A stretch of DNA of 64,000 nucleotides from Citrus sinensis (GCF_022201045.2 NC_068559.1:22079501-22143500); one strand, 5' to 3'; counted from the first letter of the stretch, positions 1 to 13,900 are shown. Notes: generated by a model from the letters alone, not told the origin. Made by a program: numbers and translations.

Positions 1-682
1 TACGCGTATAAGTAACGGAGAAAATGACCTCGTCATCATTACAATCGGGAGCCTCAAGTCTAAAGAGCGGCACTCTCCACATCAAAAGTCATGATTAGCG
101 TCACTTAACTCAAACCAACTTTCCTAATCTTTCAGCGTCTCATTAATTAATTAATTAATTAATTAATCAAATCTAAATAATACAATGTATTAGAAAAGAA
201 ATCTAAAATAAAACAATAATTTACAAAATAATAATAAGATATGCTGTCGCGTTGTCACATGGACGCCAGTGTGCGCCAGCGAATCTCATCGCCGTGTGGG
301 TGCAGAATGTCGTGTGTGTGGGCTGCGCGATCAATCTTCGATTTCTCCAATATTCATTTGTTTTTTTTACGAATACATTATAAATTAATTAATGATGAAA
401 TAAATCAATAATCATCAATTAAATATCTGATTTGCTACAAACGGTTAAGAATTGATGACCATACCCACCTGACACGTCAACAATCACTCTTTGTTTGAGT
501 TATTTTATTTTATTCCATTTTATTTTATTTTGAAAAGACGCCTTGTGAAATTAACAACACACATTACAATTTACACACACTCGCACTCTACACTCTCTCA
601 GTCATATATATACATTGTATATTCATCGCTTGAGTACTCGAACGCTTCATTAACTCGCAGCTTTTCAGCTTCTCTCTTGTAG
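1..682 (+). promoter_or_regulatory. DWF1: DWF1 promoter and probable non-coding first exon
   Basis: There is no coding sequence here. An ATTA tandem tract lies at about 142-170. CGTGTG motifs occur at 293-298 and 311-316; they match the BRRE core bound by BZR1-type factors. A TATA box (TATATATA) at 605-612 suggests transcription starts near 635-645. A short untranslated exon would then end at 682 (TAG|GTTCTC). The 5'UTR intron would run from 683 to 1798, ending in CCGAGCAG. The intron contains T-rich plant intron sequence and no supported ORF. The exon borders are inferred from splice signals only. Confidence 0.55.
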
Positions 683-1860
683 GTTCTCTCTCTATCTCTG
701 AGATTTTAGAAACATTTCTGTTTGGATGCCGAGAAAAAATGCAATTTTATGTTCTTTTGCAGTGTTTTGTTTTTGCTTTTTTCTTTTTTTGGTCGCCGCG
801 TTTTAGCAAAATGCTACTCGGAAACGATGAAGATAATGTTAAAAATGGGAAAATTGGTCTCGACTTTAAAAACGCTTACTGTTTTTGAACCGTTCGTGTA
901 TAATTTTTTTAGTTCCTTTTTTTTATTTTGTTAATTTTAGTTTCTTACAGCCACAGATCTTGATCTATATCTGGCTTTTTTTTTTAATTTTATTTTATTT
1001 TTGGATGAACTTTTTGAATTTTAATTTGGAGTGTTAGAGTCCTTGTTTGAAGATGTAAAAGCAGAGAATGACTTGTTTTCTGCGTAGCTTATACTGCATG
1101 TGTTATTTCTCGTGGCGATTTTTCTATTTCATCGCAATTCAGTATAGTTTAAATTTCATGCAAGAGCGTTGCTCTTTAAAGCCACTCAATACGTTGTTCC
1201 TTTATTATTATTATTATTATTATTAATCTTGTGGCTACATCTGGACGATGCTCCAAGTCATTTTATAGTACATCGATTCTTGCTCATATTCTGTGCGAGA
1301 TTTGGGCTAAAGCTATTGTGTTTTTGCTGTCATATTATTTTTGCTGTTCTTGTTATAAAACTTTTAGCATTCATGTACGAATCTGAAATGTTACTTTTAA
1401 ATATAGCAAGTATCAGACTTATGCGGTTTTTTACTTTGATTATTATTACAGCATCATTATGTTGCATGATTCAAAGGGGCCCTGGGCTCTTCATGCGTGT
1501 GCCTTTAGTATTTTTGGTTTCAGTTTTTTGGTGATGCATTATTGTAAAATTGTTTAGATCAATTATGGACGACCTTTTCATTTAGTTCCCCTATTGAGCA
1601 TGTTAGGTAATACTCATGTTGAAATTTGGTGTATGTGTGTTTGGCGATTTTGACTTGAGGATCTATCAAGTTATGTAACCATTTTGCTAGTTATATCTTC
1701 TAAAGTTTTGCGTTTCCCCACCTTAATTTACAAGCATTACATTTCACTTTTCTTGAATACCTTGTAACTAGACATACAGTTTTGTGTTTCCCGAGCAGAC
1801 TTGATTTGTTTTCTAATTACACTCTTTGTTCTCTATGTTGAAGTGTGTTTACTTCCTACC

Positions 1861-4519
1861 ATGTCGGATCTTGAGGCACCGCTGCGCCCAAAAAGGAAAA
1901 AGGGAATTGTGGACTTTCTTGTCCAGTTCCGATGGATCCTCGTTGTTTTTGTTGTCCTCCCCATCTCTGTCACCATTTACTTCCTCATATATCTTGGAGA
2001 TGTCAAATCTGATATGAAGTCCTACAAGAAGCGTCAAAAGGAGCATGATGAAAATGTCAAGAAAGTTGTTAAACGGCTGAAAGAGAGGAATCCATCAAAG
2101 GATGGTCTTGTCTGCACAGCTCGTAAACCCTGGATCGCAGTTGGAATGAGGAATGTGGACTACAAGCGAGCGCGGCATTTTGAAGTTGACTTATCAGCTT
2201 TTCGTAACATCCTTGACATTGACAAAGATAGAATGATTGCAAAAGTTGAGCCTCTTGTCAACATGGGGCAAATCAGCAGAGCTACATGCCCAATGAACCT
2301 TTCCCTTGCAGTGGTTGCAGAGCTTGATGATCTTACTGTTGGTGGCCTTATCAATGGCTATGGAATTGAAGGAAGTTCTCACATCTATGGCCTATTTTCT
2401 GATACTGTTGTTGCATATGAGATTGTTCTGGCAGATGGCCAAGTTGTCAGAGCCACCAAGGACAATGAGTATAAAGATCTTTTCTATGCAATTCCATGGT
2501 CTCAGGGGACACTAGGGCTTCTTGTCTCGGCTGAGATCAAGCTTATACCCATTAAGGAATACATGAAGCTGACTTACAAACCTGTAGTGAGTAATCTAAG
2601 AGAGATTGCACAGGCCTATGCAGACTCTTTTGCTCCAAGAGATGGGGATCAGGACAATCAAGCTAAGGTTCCAGACTTCGTAGAAGGCATGATTTACACT
2701 TCAACAGAAGCTGTATTTATGACAGGGAGATATGCCTCAAAAGAAGAGGCCAAGAAAAAGGGAAATGTAATTAACAGCGTCGGTTGGTGGTTTAAACCAT
2801 GGTTCTATCAGCATGCAGCCACAGCTCTTAAGAGAGGGGAGTTCACAGAGTACATACCCACAAGAGAGTATTACCACAGGCACACAAGGTCTTTGTACTG
2901 GGAGGGAAAACTCATCCTACCATTTGGAGATCAATTTTGGTTCAGGTTTCTCTTCGGCTGGATGATGCCACCCAAGGTTTCTTTGCTTAAGGCTACTCAA
3001 GGTGAAGCCATCAGAAACTACTACCATCAGAATCATGTCATCCAGGACATGCTTGTTCCTCTCTACAAGGTTGGAGATGCCCTGGAGTGGCAACACCTTG
3101 AGATGGAGGTAAACATGTCTTTTTCTGCTCCCGCATTCAATTACTCTTTTTCTTTTTAATCTTCTTTGCTTGCTTTCTTTTTGGCGTAATTTTAGTTGCA
3201 TTAATATTCTATTGAAATTTGTGTTGGTTTGAATGTGAAATGAAGTCAACCAATTGTCATTGCTACTTTCCCTGAAGATTGCAACAAGTGAAACAAGTTT
3301 TATTTTCCCTGAAAAACAAGATTGTCTAATGCTTGGAGGTAATAGAAACACATGAACAGGTGCTTGAAACCATATCTGAAGCAGGATATGATTTCAACAC
3401 GAAGTCATACAGAATATGATTAACTTAGAGTCAATTTAAGAAATCAAGGGTTTTTCCTTTAATTTTTTATTATAAATGTTAAAGCAAATGATAGCTGTCC
3501 TTTGGGTCTGTTTGGAGCATTCTAGGAGGTTTTTTGTAGATGGACTACAGCTGAAGGATCAGAAGTGGCAAAGAAAGACCTTAATATGTAGAGGTAAATA
3601 TAAAAGAGGGTAAACATAGTCATTGCACCTAGTAGTTTTGGCAATCGAAATATCCTGACATCAAATTGTAGGCTGAAAACTTTTCTTCATATTCTTTGTT
3701 TCAAAGTAAAAGTTGTCTTTTTGTCGACTTTTTGAACTTGGATGGCCAAGCGAACATGGTTTATTTGGTGGTCAGTTATGTCTTTTTTTTTTTTTTTGAA
3801 AATATTTTATGTTTGTTGGGTGTGCTCAGAAGCAGCTTCTGTATTATTAAAGCTTTTGTAAGTCTCTACTGAGTTGCTAACTGAATATGCAGTGTCTGTG
3901 ATCCCTAATTGGAGTTGGACAATATAGGTTCTAAAAGATTGTTGGCCTTGTGCCCAAATTGGGAACGCTAGTGTTACTAGTTGTGGTCCCACAGTTTTTT
4001 ATTATTATCATCAAGGACTCTAGTTGGTTGATATAATTAGCATTTCCCTTCCTAATTCTTCAGGTATACCCACTTTGGCTCTGTCCACATCGGCTGTACA
4101 AGCTTCCATACAAAACTATGGTGTATCCTGAGCCAGGCTTTGAGCACCATCGCAGACAGGGAGACACTTCTTACGCTCAGATGTATACAGATGTTGGGGT
4201 CTACTATGCACCAGGTCCTATCTTGAGGGGTGAAGTATTTGATGGTGCAGAAGCAGTTCGTAAAATGGAGCAGTGGCTGATTGAGAATGGTGGGTTTCAG
4301 CCACAGTATGCAGTGTCTGAACTGAGTGAAAAGAACTTTTGGAGGATGTTTGATGCCGATCTGTATGAGAAATGCAGGAAAAAGTATAAAGCTGTGGGAA
4401 CCTTCATGAGCGTGTACTACAAGTCCAAGAAAGGAAGGAAGACCGAAAAGGAGGTGCAAGAAGCCGAACAAGCCCAACTTGAGCCTGCTTATGCAGAGGT
4501 TGACCAGCCCATTGACTGA
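1861..4519 (+). CDS. DWF1: Delta(24)-sterol reductase (DIMINUTO/DWARF1)
   Basis: Exons 1861-3108 and 4064-4519 (GT-AG, phase 0) give 567 residues; the Arabidopsis protein has about 561. The enzyme reduces the delta-24 side chain of sterols, for example 24-methylenecholesterol to campesterol, and so feeds brassinosteroid synthesis. It is an integral ER-type membrane protein. The sequence shows a basic N-terminus (RPKRKK), one membrane anchor at about residues 25-45, then an FAD-binding oxidoreductase domain (DDLTVGGLINGYGIEGSSH, IVLADGQVV). A conserved C-terminal half follows (VYPLWLCPHRLYK, VGVYYAPGP). The start at 1861 was chosen because it is the first ATG after the inferred 5'UTR intron and begins the family's MSDLEAPL. 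The upstream in-frame extension at 1801 begins with TTG and is not credible. The end is the TGA at 4517-4519. Confidence 0.97.
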
Positions 4520-5644
4520 TTTAAAACCGATCTTGGATTAATTGGTAGGATTTCTTGCTTTCCCCACCTTTTCTTGTCTGTGTTTGTCTGTGTTATCCTT
4601 TGGATTGTAGTTTTTCCATTCATATGGTATCTACTGCCATTATTGAGTGTGTCGAGTTTCTTAACAGATTAGCGTAAGACTATTTGGATGGTTTTATGAC
4701 TTTGGACAATGATTTAGGCTTAAGACTGGAATGTTTTATGGCTGCTCTCTCTCACTCATAATTTTAGTGCCTATATTTCGCTAATGACATGGTCTGGTAT
4801 CCGGCTTTTGGCTAATCAATTCTAATAACCAAAATAATTTTGTTGGGAGATGACCAGGCTGAGTTTTTGCCATTTTCTTGTCCATTAGTTTGGAAACTGA
4901 GCATCAAACGGAGGGCATTAGCTTTGCCTTTTGCAGCGTCCTATTGATATTTTTATTCACGATATTATGTGCAATGATCACAATACAATACAATCAAAGC
5001 AATTTGAGCATTTGATCATGGGTGATGCATTAAACTTCAAGTTTTAAAATTTAAATGAAGACCAAGCTTGAAACCTCTAAATACATTTTTATATGCAATT
5101 GCAACTACTTTTTGTTGAAATTTGATGATACATGCATTGTTTAAAGCTGAAACTTGATTAGTGGTGGTCTCTTGGCCATGGCTCCTTGGACTCGCTACAG
5201 CGCTTGAAAAATGAGTGAAAGCCCTCTTGTTTGTCTAAAGTAGGCATTATCCCTCGTGTGTTCCTCGTCATAACTTCAGCGGCAAGACAAAAATCTTGGA
5301 GGGTAATTCCGTCTTTTGGCTGCGAGTGACAAAAATGCAAGACAAAATTCTAAATAAAAAGCCTATATTCTATTTTATGGGTTACCTATACCGAGACCCA
5401 TCCTTGAGCTTCTTGCCTCCTCAGTCCAAGCTAATATATTTCCAAATGAAAGGTAAAAAAAGAAAAAGAAAACTTCATTTAAATTTAAATATGAACTATA
5501 AAAAGAATCAACTCTTCAATGACAATATGAATGAATCCCATATTATTGATTTTGGAAGCTTTCGAACACATTATTATTCATTCTGCAAATATGCAAGCGA
5601 AGGAACTAAGGGCCCATTTGAAAACTTTCGAAATCAAAATTAAA
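4520..5644. other. DWF1 3' flank, intergenic
   Basis: This stretch holds the DWF1 3'UTR and AT-rich DNA. Short ORFs at 5158-5340 (-) and 5296-5643 (+) have low-complexity products and no recognisable family, so I do not call them. The only gene at its edge is the tRNA that follows. Confidence 0.6.
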
Positions 5645-5716
5645 CGCCGTTGCCGGGGATCGAACCCGGGTCACCCGCGTGACAGGCGGGAATACTAACC
5701 ACTATACTACAACGAC
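5645..5716 (-). tRNA. tRNA-Asp (GUC)
   Basis: The reverse strand folds as a 72-nt tRNA. It begins GTCGTTGTAGTATAGTGG (acceptor strand plus A box). The anticodon arm CCCGCCTGTCACGCGGG carries a GTC anticodon in the loop CTGTCAC. The T arm is CCGGGTTCGATCCCCGG and includes the B box. It ends CAACGGCG with no encoded CCA, as in nuclear genes. There is no intron. A short T-rich stretch (TTTAATTTT) follows the 3' end and can act as a Pol III terminator. It decodes GAC and GAU. Confidence 0.97.
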
Positions 5717-6194
5717 CTTGTTGATTCCCGATTAAAAGAGCATATTTTTATCTTATCTATATTTTTAATCTTTGCTTTCTCTATCCGCTCCTTCCCTTGA
5801 ACACGCGTTTATTTTTATGACAATTTCGCTGCAACTGAGAAGTGAGACCCTCTTTCAAGGTAAATATAGCATAACGCAGCGTAATGTAAGTGTATTGTCT
5901 AAGTTTTAGTTCATGAAGCGGCGTTGGATTTCCATTTTATGGGTCTCAGTTTCTTCCTTTTCGTGTTTATATTTGTTAAGAAAATAATTGCACATCTCTT
6001 GTTTGTATAAATGCCCGGCGCATTTCTTGGCTATTACTTTTGCATATGAAAGCTAACCCTTTAGACTTTCATTCCCGTATTTGTATATTTATGTTTATAC
6101 ATTTTGCTTTACCATTTGAAGATTCTATTGGCATTGTTGATACTATGTTAATAAAATCATTTCCACAGGTAAGTTTTTTTTACTGTATTTCGAC
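5717..6194 (+). promoter_or_regulatory. Upstream region and 5'UTR of the DUF177 gene
   Basis: No ORF with a recognisable product lies here. A strong donor-like site, CACAG|GTAAGTT, sits at 6168/6169, just before the chosen ATG at 6195. It could be the 3' end of an untranslated exon or a chance match. It leaves the 5' end of the next gene uncertain. Confidence 0.35.
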
Positions 6195-7593
6195 ATGTCA
6201 ACTTCACTGTCCTCGTGCTACGTTGCTACCGTCTTGCATATCAACCAATTCAAGCAACCAAATCCAAAACCTTGGGCATATTGTTTCTCACGTCTAGGCC
6301 ATTCTGTTAGTCATTGCCGAGTTCCATGGAGTTGCAAAATTGTCAGTGATAGACTGCCTGCTATTTCAAATGCTATTGCAAAAGATTCCAAGTCATTCAC
6401 TGAGGATGAGACGGAATCTTATGACTGGGAAGATCAAGAAGATGTTGAAGAAGATGCAGGATCGCCGTGGGAAGGGGCGATTATATACAAGAGAAACCCT
6501 TCCATCACGCATTTGGAATATTGTACAACCTTGGAGAGGCTTGGTTTAGGCAAGCTTTCTACTGAAGTATCGAGGTCTAGGGCTTCGGCCATGGGATTGC
6601 GGGTCACAAAAGCCGTGAAAGATTATCCAAATGGAACACCTGTGCAGATTTCAATTGATGTGACAAAGAAGAAGCAAAAGTTGAGGCTCGATGGAATCAT
6701 TCGAACTGTCCTCACCCTCGGGTGCAACAGGTACTGAATTTGTTTAATTTGCTTTCTCTGCGTATCTTGTTACTTTCATTACATGCTCAAGCTACATGGT
6801 TGCTTGGATAACACACGTATTACTTGATTGGATGATCAAGTTTAGAAAGTCCTTGGCTACCAAAGACAATTATTTTGTAAATAAGCGCTCCTTTTGCTTC
6901 ATTCTTGAAGGGATTTCCATGAGTAAATGGTAGACTGCTTTTAGCCACTATAAGAGAAAATGCAGATAATGATGCTAATCCATACAAGTCAACACATGAC
7001 ACATGAAGAAAAATACAAAGTAGTATTTAGGATCAACTTTGAAGTTATGTGAGAACAGAACCGGCATGTGTTTACATTGTCAACTGTTGTGGTGCATTAT
7101 CACTGTTAAAAGATTATGGTTTCTTTCTGGTCCTTTTGAATCAAACATAGTTATAACTTATAAGTTCACGTTTTGTTGAAGGTGTGGTGAGCCAGCCACT
7201 CAGAGTGTGTTTTCCGACTTCTCCGTTTTACTGTCTGAGCAACCCATTGAGGAACCAGAGATTATTGATATAGGAATGATGTTTGGGGAGGATAAATCAA
7301 AGTCATCAACTGGAAATGGCTCTGAAGAGGAAGACGATGACGCTTCAATAGATTGGGATGATCGGTTATATTTTCCTCTTGAAGAAAAGGAAATTGATAT
7401 TTCAAAGAATATTAGAGACATGGTGCATTTGGAAATTACCATAAATGTGATTTGCGATCCAAGTTGCAAAGGGATATGTCTCAAATGTGGCACAAATTTA
7501 AACACTAGCACATGTAATTGTAGCAAAGAGGAAGTCAAAGGCAAAACTTATGGTCCTCTTGGAAACTTGAGAAAACAAATGGAAAGAAGATGA
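6195..7593 (+). CDS. Plastid YceD/DUF177 protein (large rRNA accumulation protein)
   Basis: Exons 6195-6730 and 7182-7593 join within one Arg codon and give 315 residues. The first ~60 residues are rich in Ser, Arg and His and poor in acids, as in a plastid transit peptide. A very acidic linker follows, then the DUF177 core. The bacterial YceD-type cysteine signature is split across the intron: CNRC at the exon junction, then CDPSCKGICLKCGTNLN and CNC near the C-terminus, probably binding zinc. Plant DUF177 proteins are known to be needed for plastid 23S rRNA accumulation and embryo development. This gene lies just downstream of DWF1 in the same orientation, which matches my memory of At3g19810 next to DWF1 (At3g19820). 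The start is the first ATG giving a transit-like N-terminus. Confidence 0.9.
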
Positions 7594-7915
7594 GGTTGGG
7601 ATGAAATTATGTGATCAATTTCTGTCACTGTTTTTGTAATTATTGAGAAAATTAGTCAATTGTCTACACTGCACGGGGTCTTATGAATTTTGTTTTGATG
7701 GGGAGATTTCTATACCTATATAGGTAGCATGTGGCCATAATCATTATGTTACTCGTACTTTATCCAAGAAAAATCGGCTTCTAGTTAACCGTTCGATGCA
7801 GCAGTCAGAGCGTCTTGCTAAAAGGGCAATCCTCGGCTAATATATTGTGATGTGAAGAATCATAAGAAGCAAGTTAATCATCACTTCAGATGTTGGTACT
7901 CCTAACAATCCAATA
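7594..7915. other. Convergent 3' intergenic region, DUF177 gene and TERT
   Basis: About 320 bp separate two convergent stop codons. The stretch holds the 3'UTRs of both genes. I see no further gene. Confidence 0.6.
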
Positions 7916-10900
7916 CTAATACTTGATTTTCCAGATCAAAAAGGAATGTGACGCTTCAACCGCATACTTCAATTCACATGAAACAACCCCGGTGATTCTA
8001 TGTCTCAACAACTTAGACCTCAATAATGATACCAACTCTCTATGCCGAGATTGTTTCCTCTTCAGTATTTGGACATAGGCATGTAACCCGAGCCATTCAA
8101 CTTCACCCTCTTCCAGTGTAAATGTCGGACAGATATTGGGACCAATAGATAGAGAAGCCATTCTTCTCTTAATCAGCACATGCACATACCTAACAATTAA
8201 AAGGAAGAAAGAGTATGTAAATGGAAGGAAATGGAAAAGAAAATAAAAGAGGGCTTCACAGTATGAATGAGAATACTTTTTGCAAGATAACAAAATAGAA
8301 TTTCACTGTACCTGAAGGATCCTTCAATGATTTTCAAATAGGAAGTTGCTGAGAGATTGCAAATGTATGATAAGTTGGAGATATAACAGTGAAATTTCAT
8401 TGCAAGTAGCAGAAAAGCTTGGTACATATTCAATCTGACAACGGCAGCAGAGTTTATATTAGAATCAAAAAATATGGGATGGCATTTAGGACCCATGAAG
8501 CCACGTAACCTAGACTTTAAATGCTTAGCTGGTTTCCCTTGCCAGCAGACGGTAAGAGTGGAGCTCAAATGGTTATTCAAGTACCTGTTTGATGTACACA
8601 ACACAAATGGTTCTTACATTATTGAAAACATATTAAGCACGTATTCAAAGATGACACTTCAACACAATATTAATTTGTAACTATCAATCACATGCAAATA
8701 ATGGAATAATGACACTAGCGGGTTCAAAGATGAATCAGATGACATTGAACAACATCTCAGGTAGAGTATGTGCTGTGCAATAACTAGAACAACAACTAGA
8801 TAGTATCTTCAAATTAAATCAATTAAATCCCAACTTCAAATGTATTCAATTGCAATGAGAGATTAATCTTAAATCTAGCAAAACAGCGTACGGCATACCT
8901 TATTTTTGCAATGCAAATAAAATACTGTTTAATCCAGACAATCTCTTGAAGTACACTTGCAAAAAGTACCCTAAAAAGTTTTTTTTTTTTTTGGGGCTGG
9001 GGGGGGGGGGGGGGGCGTGGAGATAACTATTACTGTTGTACTAGTTTCATCTTTGAACTACCAATCAAACATCAAGTTGATGCTTGACTAAGCTGGTGGA
9101 AGAAAGAAATTGAAGTCCAACATTCTAGAAAAGCATGGAAGAGAGAGAAAAGGACACATCTTGTCAGACTGCTATTAGAAATTTCCTGAGTGGATTGTTT
9201 TTGGCAATGTTACAACCCTATAGCATTGAAAACTGAGTCTCGAATGAAAATAACTGTTGGCAATCACACCAAAATATCACTAGAGAGAAACCAACCGAAA
9301 ATTCAATAGGATTCATCTCATACTAGAAACCACGAAACAGAAACAAACCTTGTGTAGTCTCCCTGAACTTCTAAAGTACTAGAGTTGATAAGCAAACCAC
9401 TCCAGCGAAGAAATGTGATACCATCATGACCTACAAACACTCTGTTTGATGAAAGCCGTAATTTATCTCCAATATCAAAATTTACACCATACTTTTCCTC
9501 ATTCATGTAGCAATTATACTCCCGAAATCCCCTCTGCAATCTGGAGAAGAAGTAAGCAGCCTGCTTCCTTGAGGTTGATATGAAAAGGAAGTCATCAATA
9601 AACCTAAGGAGCATATAATTTGGGAAAGAGCTTGTTGTCTCATCCCCATTAATCTGTTCAGAACTATGACTTCCAGATAGAACTTCAGTAGCAGATTCTC
9701 GAATTTTCTCAATAAATGGATAGAGCACATTCCTTTCCATATCTCCATAGTATAAAGAGCAAAGTAGAGAAGATACAACACTTCCCTGAGGTATACCTAT
9801 ACCTTGCAGGTAAAATTTATTATCAAATTGTAGCAGATTGCGCTTTACATGCTCATTTAAAATAAAAAAGAGTTTTTCTTTCTTCACACTGCGGCTCAAA
9901 CCCTGCCAGAAAAAGGAAACAGAAAAAGATAAATCTTTATTTATTCAATGTAGACAGACTAGATTAGATTGCAGCATTAGCCAGACATCAGTACCCAAAA
10001 GAAGAAACCATAAATGGAACACAAAAATGCGACCTACATCAAGATTGGGGAGGGTAAGGACAGAGAACAAAACCAGTGAGGTATTCTCTTTGGTAAAATC
10101 AACAAGGTTATAAGGGTTATGAAAGCAACGTTTTTTCTTATTATTAAAAAAAATGGAAAAGAACAGAAAGAAACACTACTAGAATACTAGGACATGAAGG
10201 TCGAACATTACATTGTCAAATGGCTAGCAGAAATGCAAGAGATTATTTTTCATCTTCCAAGCAGCATCAGGCATGAGAACAGCATTATGTAAGTAGCTGA
10301 TCCAAGCATTGCATATTTCATTCTGGTTACAAGAGAGTTCTTACCTGACTTACAAGAATTCTCTGCGATGAAGGAAAGGTGAGAGAATTTGTCAATCTTG
10401 TATAACTAGTACTGGTATTTTCGTCTGTCAATATAGAATTACCATGAACCCACAAAGATTTCTTCATACAGACAACTTGACAAGACTGTTCAAGAATATA
10501 TTCATCCTTCAGTATGAGATCATTCATAACTCTAAGCAGTTTATCTTGATCAATAGAATCAAATGCTTTTGATACATCAGAAACCACAAGGAAAACACCA
10601 GGAACAGTTATTGATTCCTTCCTCAGACCAATCAGAAATGAACAATACTTTCTGTAGACATCATTGTAGTCAAATACTGATGACCCTAACTTGTCCTGTT
10701 CTTTCTGCAGCAAACCTTTTAGAACAACATGCGCATCACGAAGAACATAATTCACAGGCTTGAAGTGGTCAAATTTCACCGATTTATAGTCCAATTGAGC
10801 TTTCTTCCACATTCTGGAACTTGTCGCTTCAGAACAGGACTTTTCTGCTAGCATTCTTGATGATGCTCTAAGATTTGCCAGCATTCTTATGCTGTTTTCT

Positions 10901-13900
10901 TTTGGAAGAAGTCTGAGCTTTGAGAAACCAAAAGATCTTTTATTTATAACACTTCTAACAGCTGCATCATCTAAGTAATTGTAGCTCCTATCTTTCAGGT
11001 AAGTGATAGCCTTGTCTGTTAACTTTTTCCAAACTGACTTCCGATAGTAATATATATCTTTTTTCCCATGCTCAATTTCAGTTATATAGAAGTTGGCTTG
11101 CACTAAAGGCACAACTAGAAATGAAAAGAACCAAGAAATCCAGTTCATTAAAAGTTCATTTTTCATGTTCAGAAAGGCATCATTCACTTTACTGAATTCT
11201 TTATAAATTGTTACATTCTGTCCTGTGGCAGCTTTGAGAATCTGAGCATTCAAGTAGCACGATGAGTGTTTATTAGACAAAAAAGGGAACTTTGAAGTTT
11301 TCAATTTATGCACACACTGCTTTAAAGAGAACTTCTCAAATCTTCTTAGCCCAATAAACCTGGAAATATTTCTCCTTAGTACTCTCCAGTTAGCAGGAGT
11401 TCCTAGCAAATCTGCAGGAATAATACTCCTACAGACAGCCCATAGAAATGATACCACCTGACTTTTCAAGCAATATGACTTGATTCCCTCAAATTGAGAA
11501 TCACTTGCTTCCGGCATTTTGGTACTTCTATGAGTTTTCTCATATAATTTTTTATCTGATCCATTCCCCTAAAATACAAAATCTAGAATAAGTCACCTTA
11601 TTCATAGAAGAAACTGGTGGAAGTAAAATTAATAATTGACAGCTCACACCTATAGCATTATTCATAGTCCTGTAATATCTTCCATTTGTTACAAAAGAAA
11701 GAAACAATAAATGAAAATCAAAAAGCGAAGTTCTGTACGCACAGCCAGATTTTCCATTTCAATGACCACTCATTAATTAATTTTTTTTTAAAAAAAAAGG
11801 CATGCAAAAGGAGACCACTAAGGTAACACCACAGTATGTCATCAGAAAGCTTATTAGGCCTTTTTGCACCTAATTAAGCCTTAAAAGTTGAGCTTTAAAC
11901 CACAAAAATAACTAACCTCAACCGATGATTTTTGCTCAAATGAAGGAATTGCACAATGCTTATCCAACAATCTCAAATGCTGGCAACATTGGGATCTTCG
12001 AATTAGAATCTTAACCAACTTAACAAGTGAGTGAAACCTGCAGAACCAGAAACAAAAAGTGTATTGGTAAATGGTGTTAATCTGGATGTCCACGCTCCTA
12101 TTGAAAGAAATTACCTAATTATTCGTCTCAGGTTTATGATATCATATATCTACCCTACAAATCCCAAAGAAGCTTCCCTTAAGAATCTCAGGATACTATC
12201 ATAGAATCATCATAATTTTTGCCTAACTAGCTGACAGTGGCCACGCCGATTACTATAAGGTTTCAAATCCTCTTTCACAGTCCAATTGTTGCAACCCTTT
12301 CTATCCTGAACATTTTAGAGCTTTCAATTTCCTGTTTGGGCCTGATCAAGAAATACCAATGTCATTGCAACTCAATTGAATGTCTGAAGCTACCATAACT
12401 ACAAATCACCCATTCCTTTTACCTACTGGAACTGTCACTTATAGCATCTGAAACTCCAAAACAATATTATGAAATTTAAAAACATATTAACCTCAAATTC
12501 ATTCAATGTGTAATGCTCAACTTACAGACATGTAGATCCAACGAGACAAAACCCATTGCTGTGGGAGCATGGTATTGATTCAGCACTTAGATTTACATCT
12601 GATAAACCAAAGATTTTCCTTATAAGAAACTTTGCATCTGCAGAGCTGGGCTTTAGAGAATTCAGTATATCTGAAGATTGTTAAGGTGATGCTAAACTTT
12701 TCTAAAATCAAAAGAGGTGCAACAGTACCAGCTTCTTCTCCATTTCTTTTTTCTTTTACAGAAACAAGAAATTTTACTTGAAACAAAAAAAGATACAAAT
12801 GGGTGGACCAGAAGTCCACAAAAGAAAATGAATACACCAAGAAATACATTAAAGAACACCTAACAACACCTTCCTAATTTCCATAAATAAAACATAAAGG
12901 AATATCCTTGAACTCAATTGATATCAATGCCCAAATGGAAGCAACAAAATAAGCATTGTCCCTCAAACAATCAGCACCCTCCTCCCATGGTTCCTAAAAT
13001 AATTTCTTATTCCTTTCCAACCAAATAACTCAAACAATTACCAAAACACAACAATTCCATAATATAGTTGCCTTTTTACCACCTCAAAGTGCAAAACAAA
13101 AAATCCCTGAAAGTATGGAAACACAAGAACACAGAATCATCCAAGATAACCATGCAGTGGACAGCTGCATTCTTTGAGGAGAATATTATGAGAAAAAGGT
13201 ACGTTGTATAAATGAGAAAATGGATTGCAATCTAGAAAAACCAGCTCAATCATCTTCCAAAAGACAAATTCTTGCCCCATTTCCGACTATCCATTTAAGA
13301 TTAGAAGAAAGTTTGTTCTACCCTTGAATAACTGACTTCCAAGGTTTCTACCCAAATTTTTATGATCTATTTTACAATCCCTCCCATAGTCGTTAAGCCG
13401 TATTTGCTTTTACTGATGGCATACCTTGTATCATCATAATCAAGGAGCCACAATATGTTTGAAGGGTCATAGACAGAAAAGCAAGCAGACAAACAATAAT
13501 GCACTGTACTTGCTACGAACAATCAAATATGACACTCGTGCCTAAAGAATTGTTGAAGCGATGTGCTGTTTAAAGATTTGATAAAGTGATGTGATAATGA
13601 TGTCCATGGTAAGCATATTTCCAATTTACGAAGGAACACATAAGCTATAAAGCATATTTTAAGATCCTTCAAAGGATACGTTTCCGAGGGAGAACAGTGG
13701 AAGAATATTCCAAACTGTAAAATATGGAATGCCTGTCAATATGATTCCCTTTGGTGACTAACAGGGGAGCTTGAAGAATCAAACAGCAAGGGCATTTCTC
13801 TTGCATCTGCAGATATATCACAATTAGTAATCTCAACACAATATTCAACAGATGAAATAGTGATAAGAAAATGCCAATCAAGCCATTGGAATACAAATAA

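Noticed and set aside
1169-1534. 121-residue hydrophobic ORF before DWF1
   Set aside because: It lies inside the inferred 5'UTR intron, is made of T-rich codons and has no recognisable domain.
1801-1860. Extended N-terminus of DWF1 from 1801
   Set aside because: The extension starts at TTG. The family's MSDLEAPL start is at 1861 with an ATG.
2917-3351. Antisense ORF over the end of DWF1 exon 1
   Set aside because: Shadow of a well-supported coding exon on the other strand.
8981-9060. SINE behind the T/G tract in the TERT intron
   Set aside because: The tail resembles the other elements, but no A-box and B-box pair could be found beside it.
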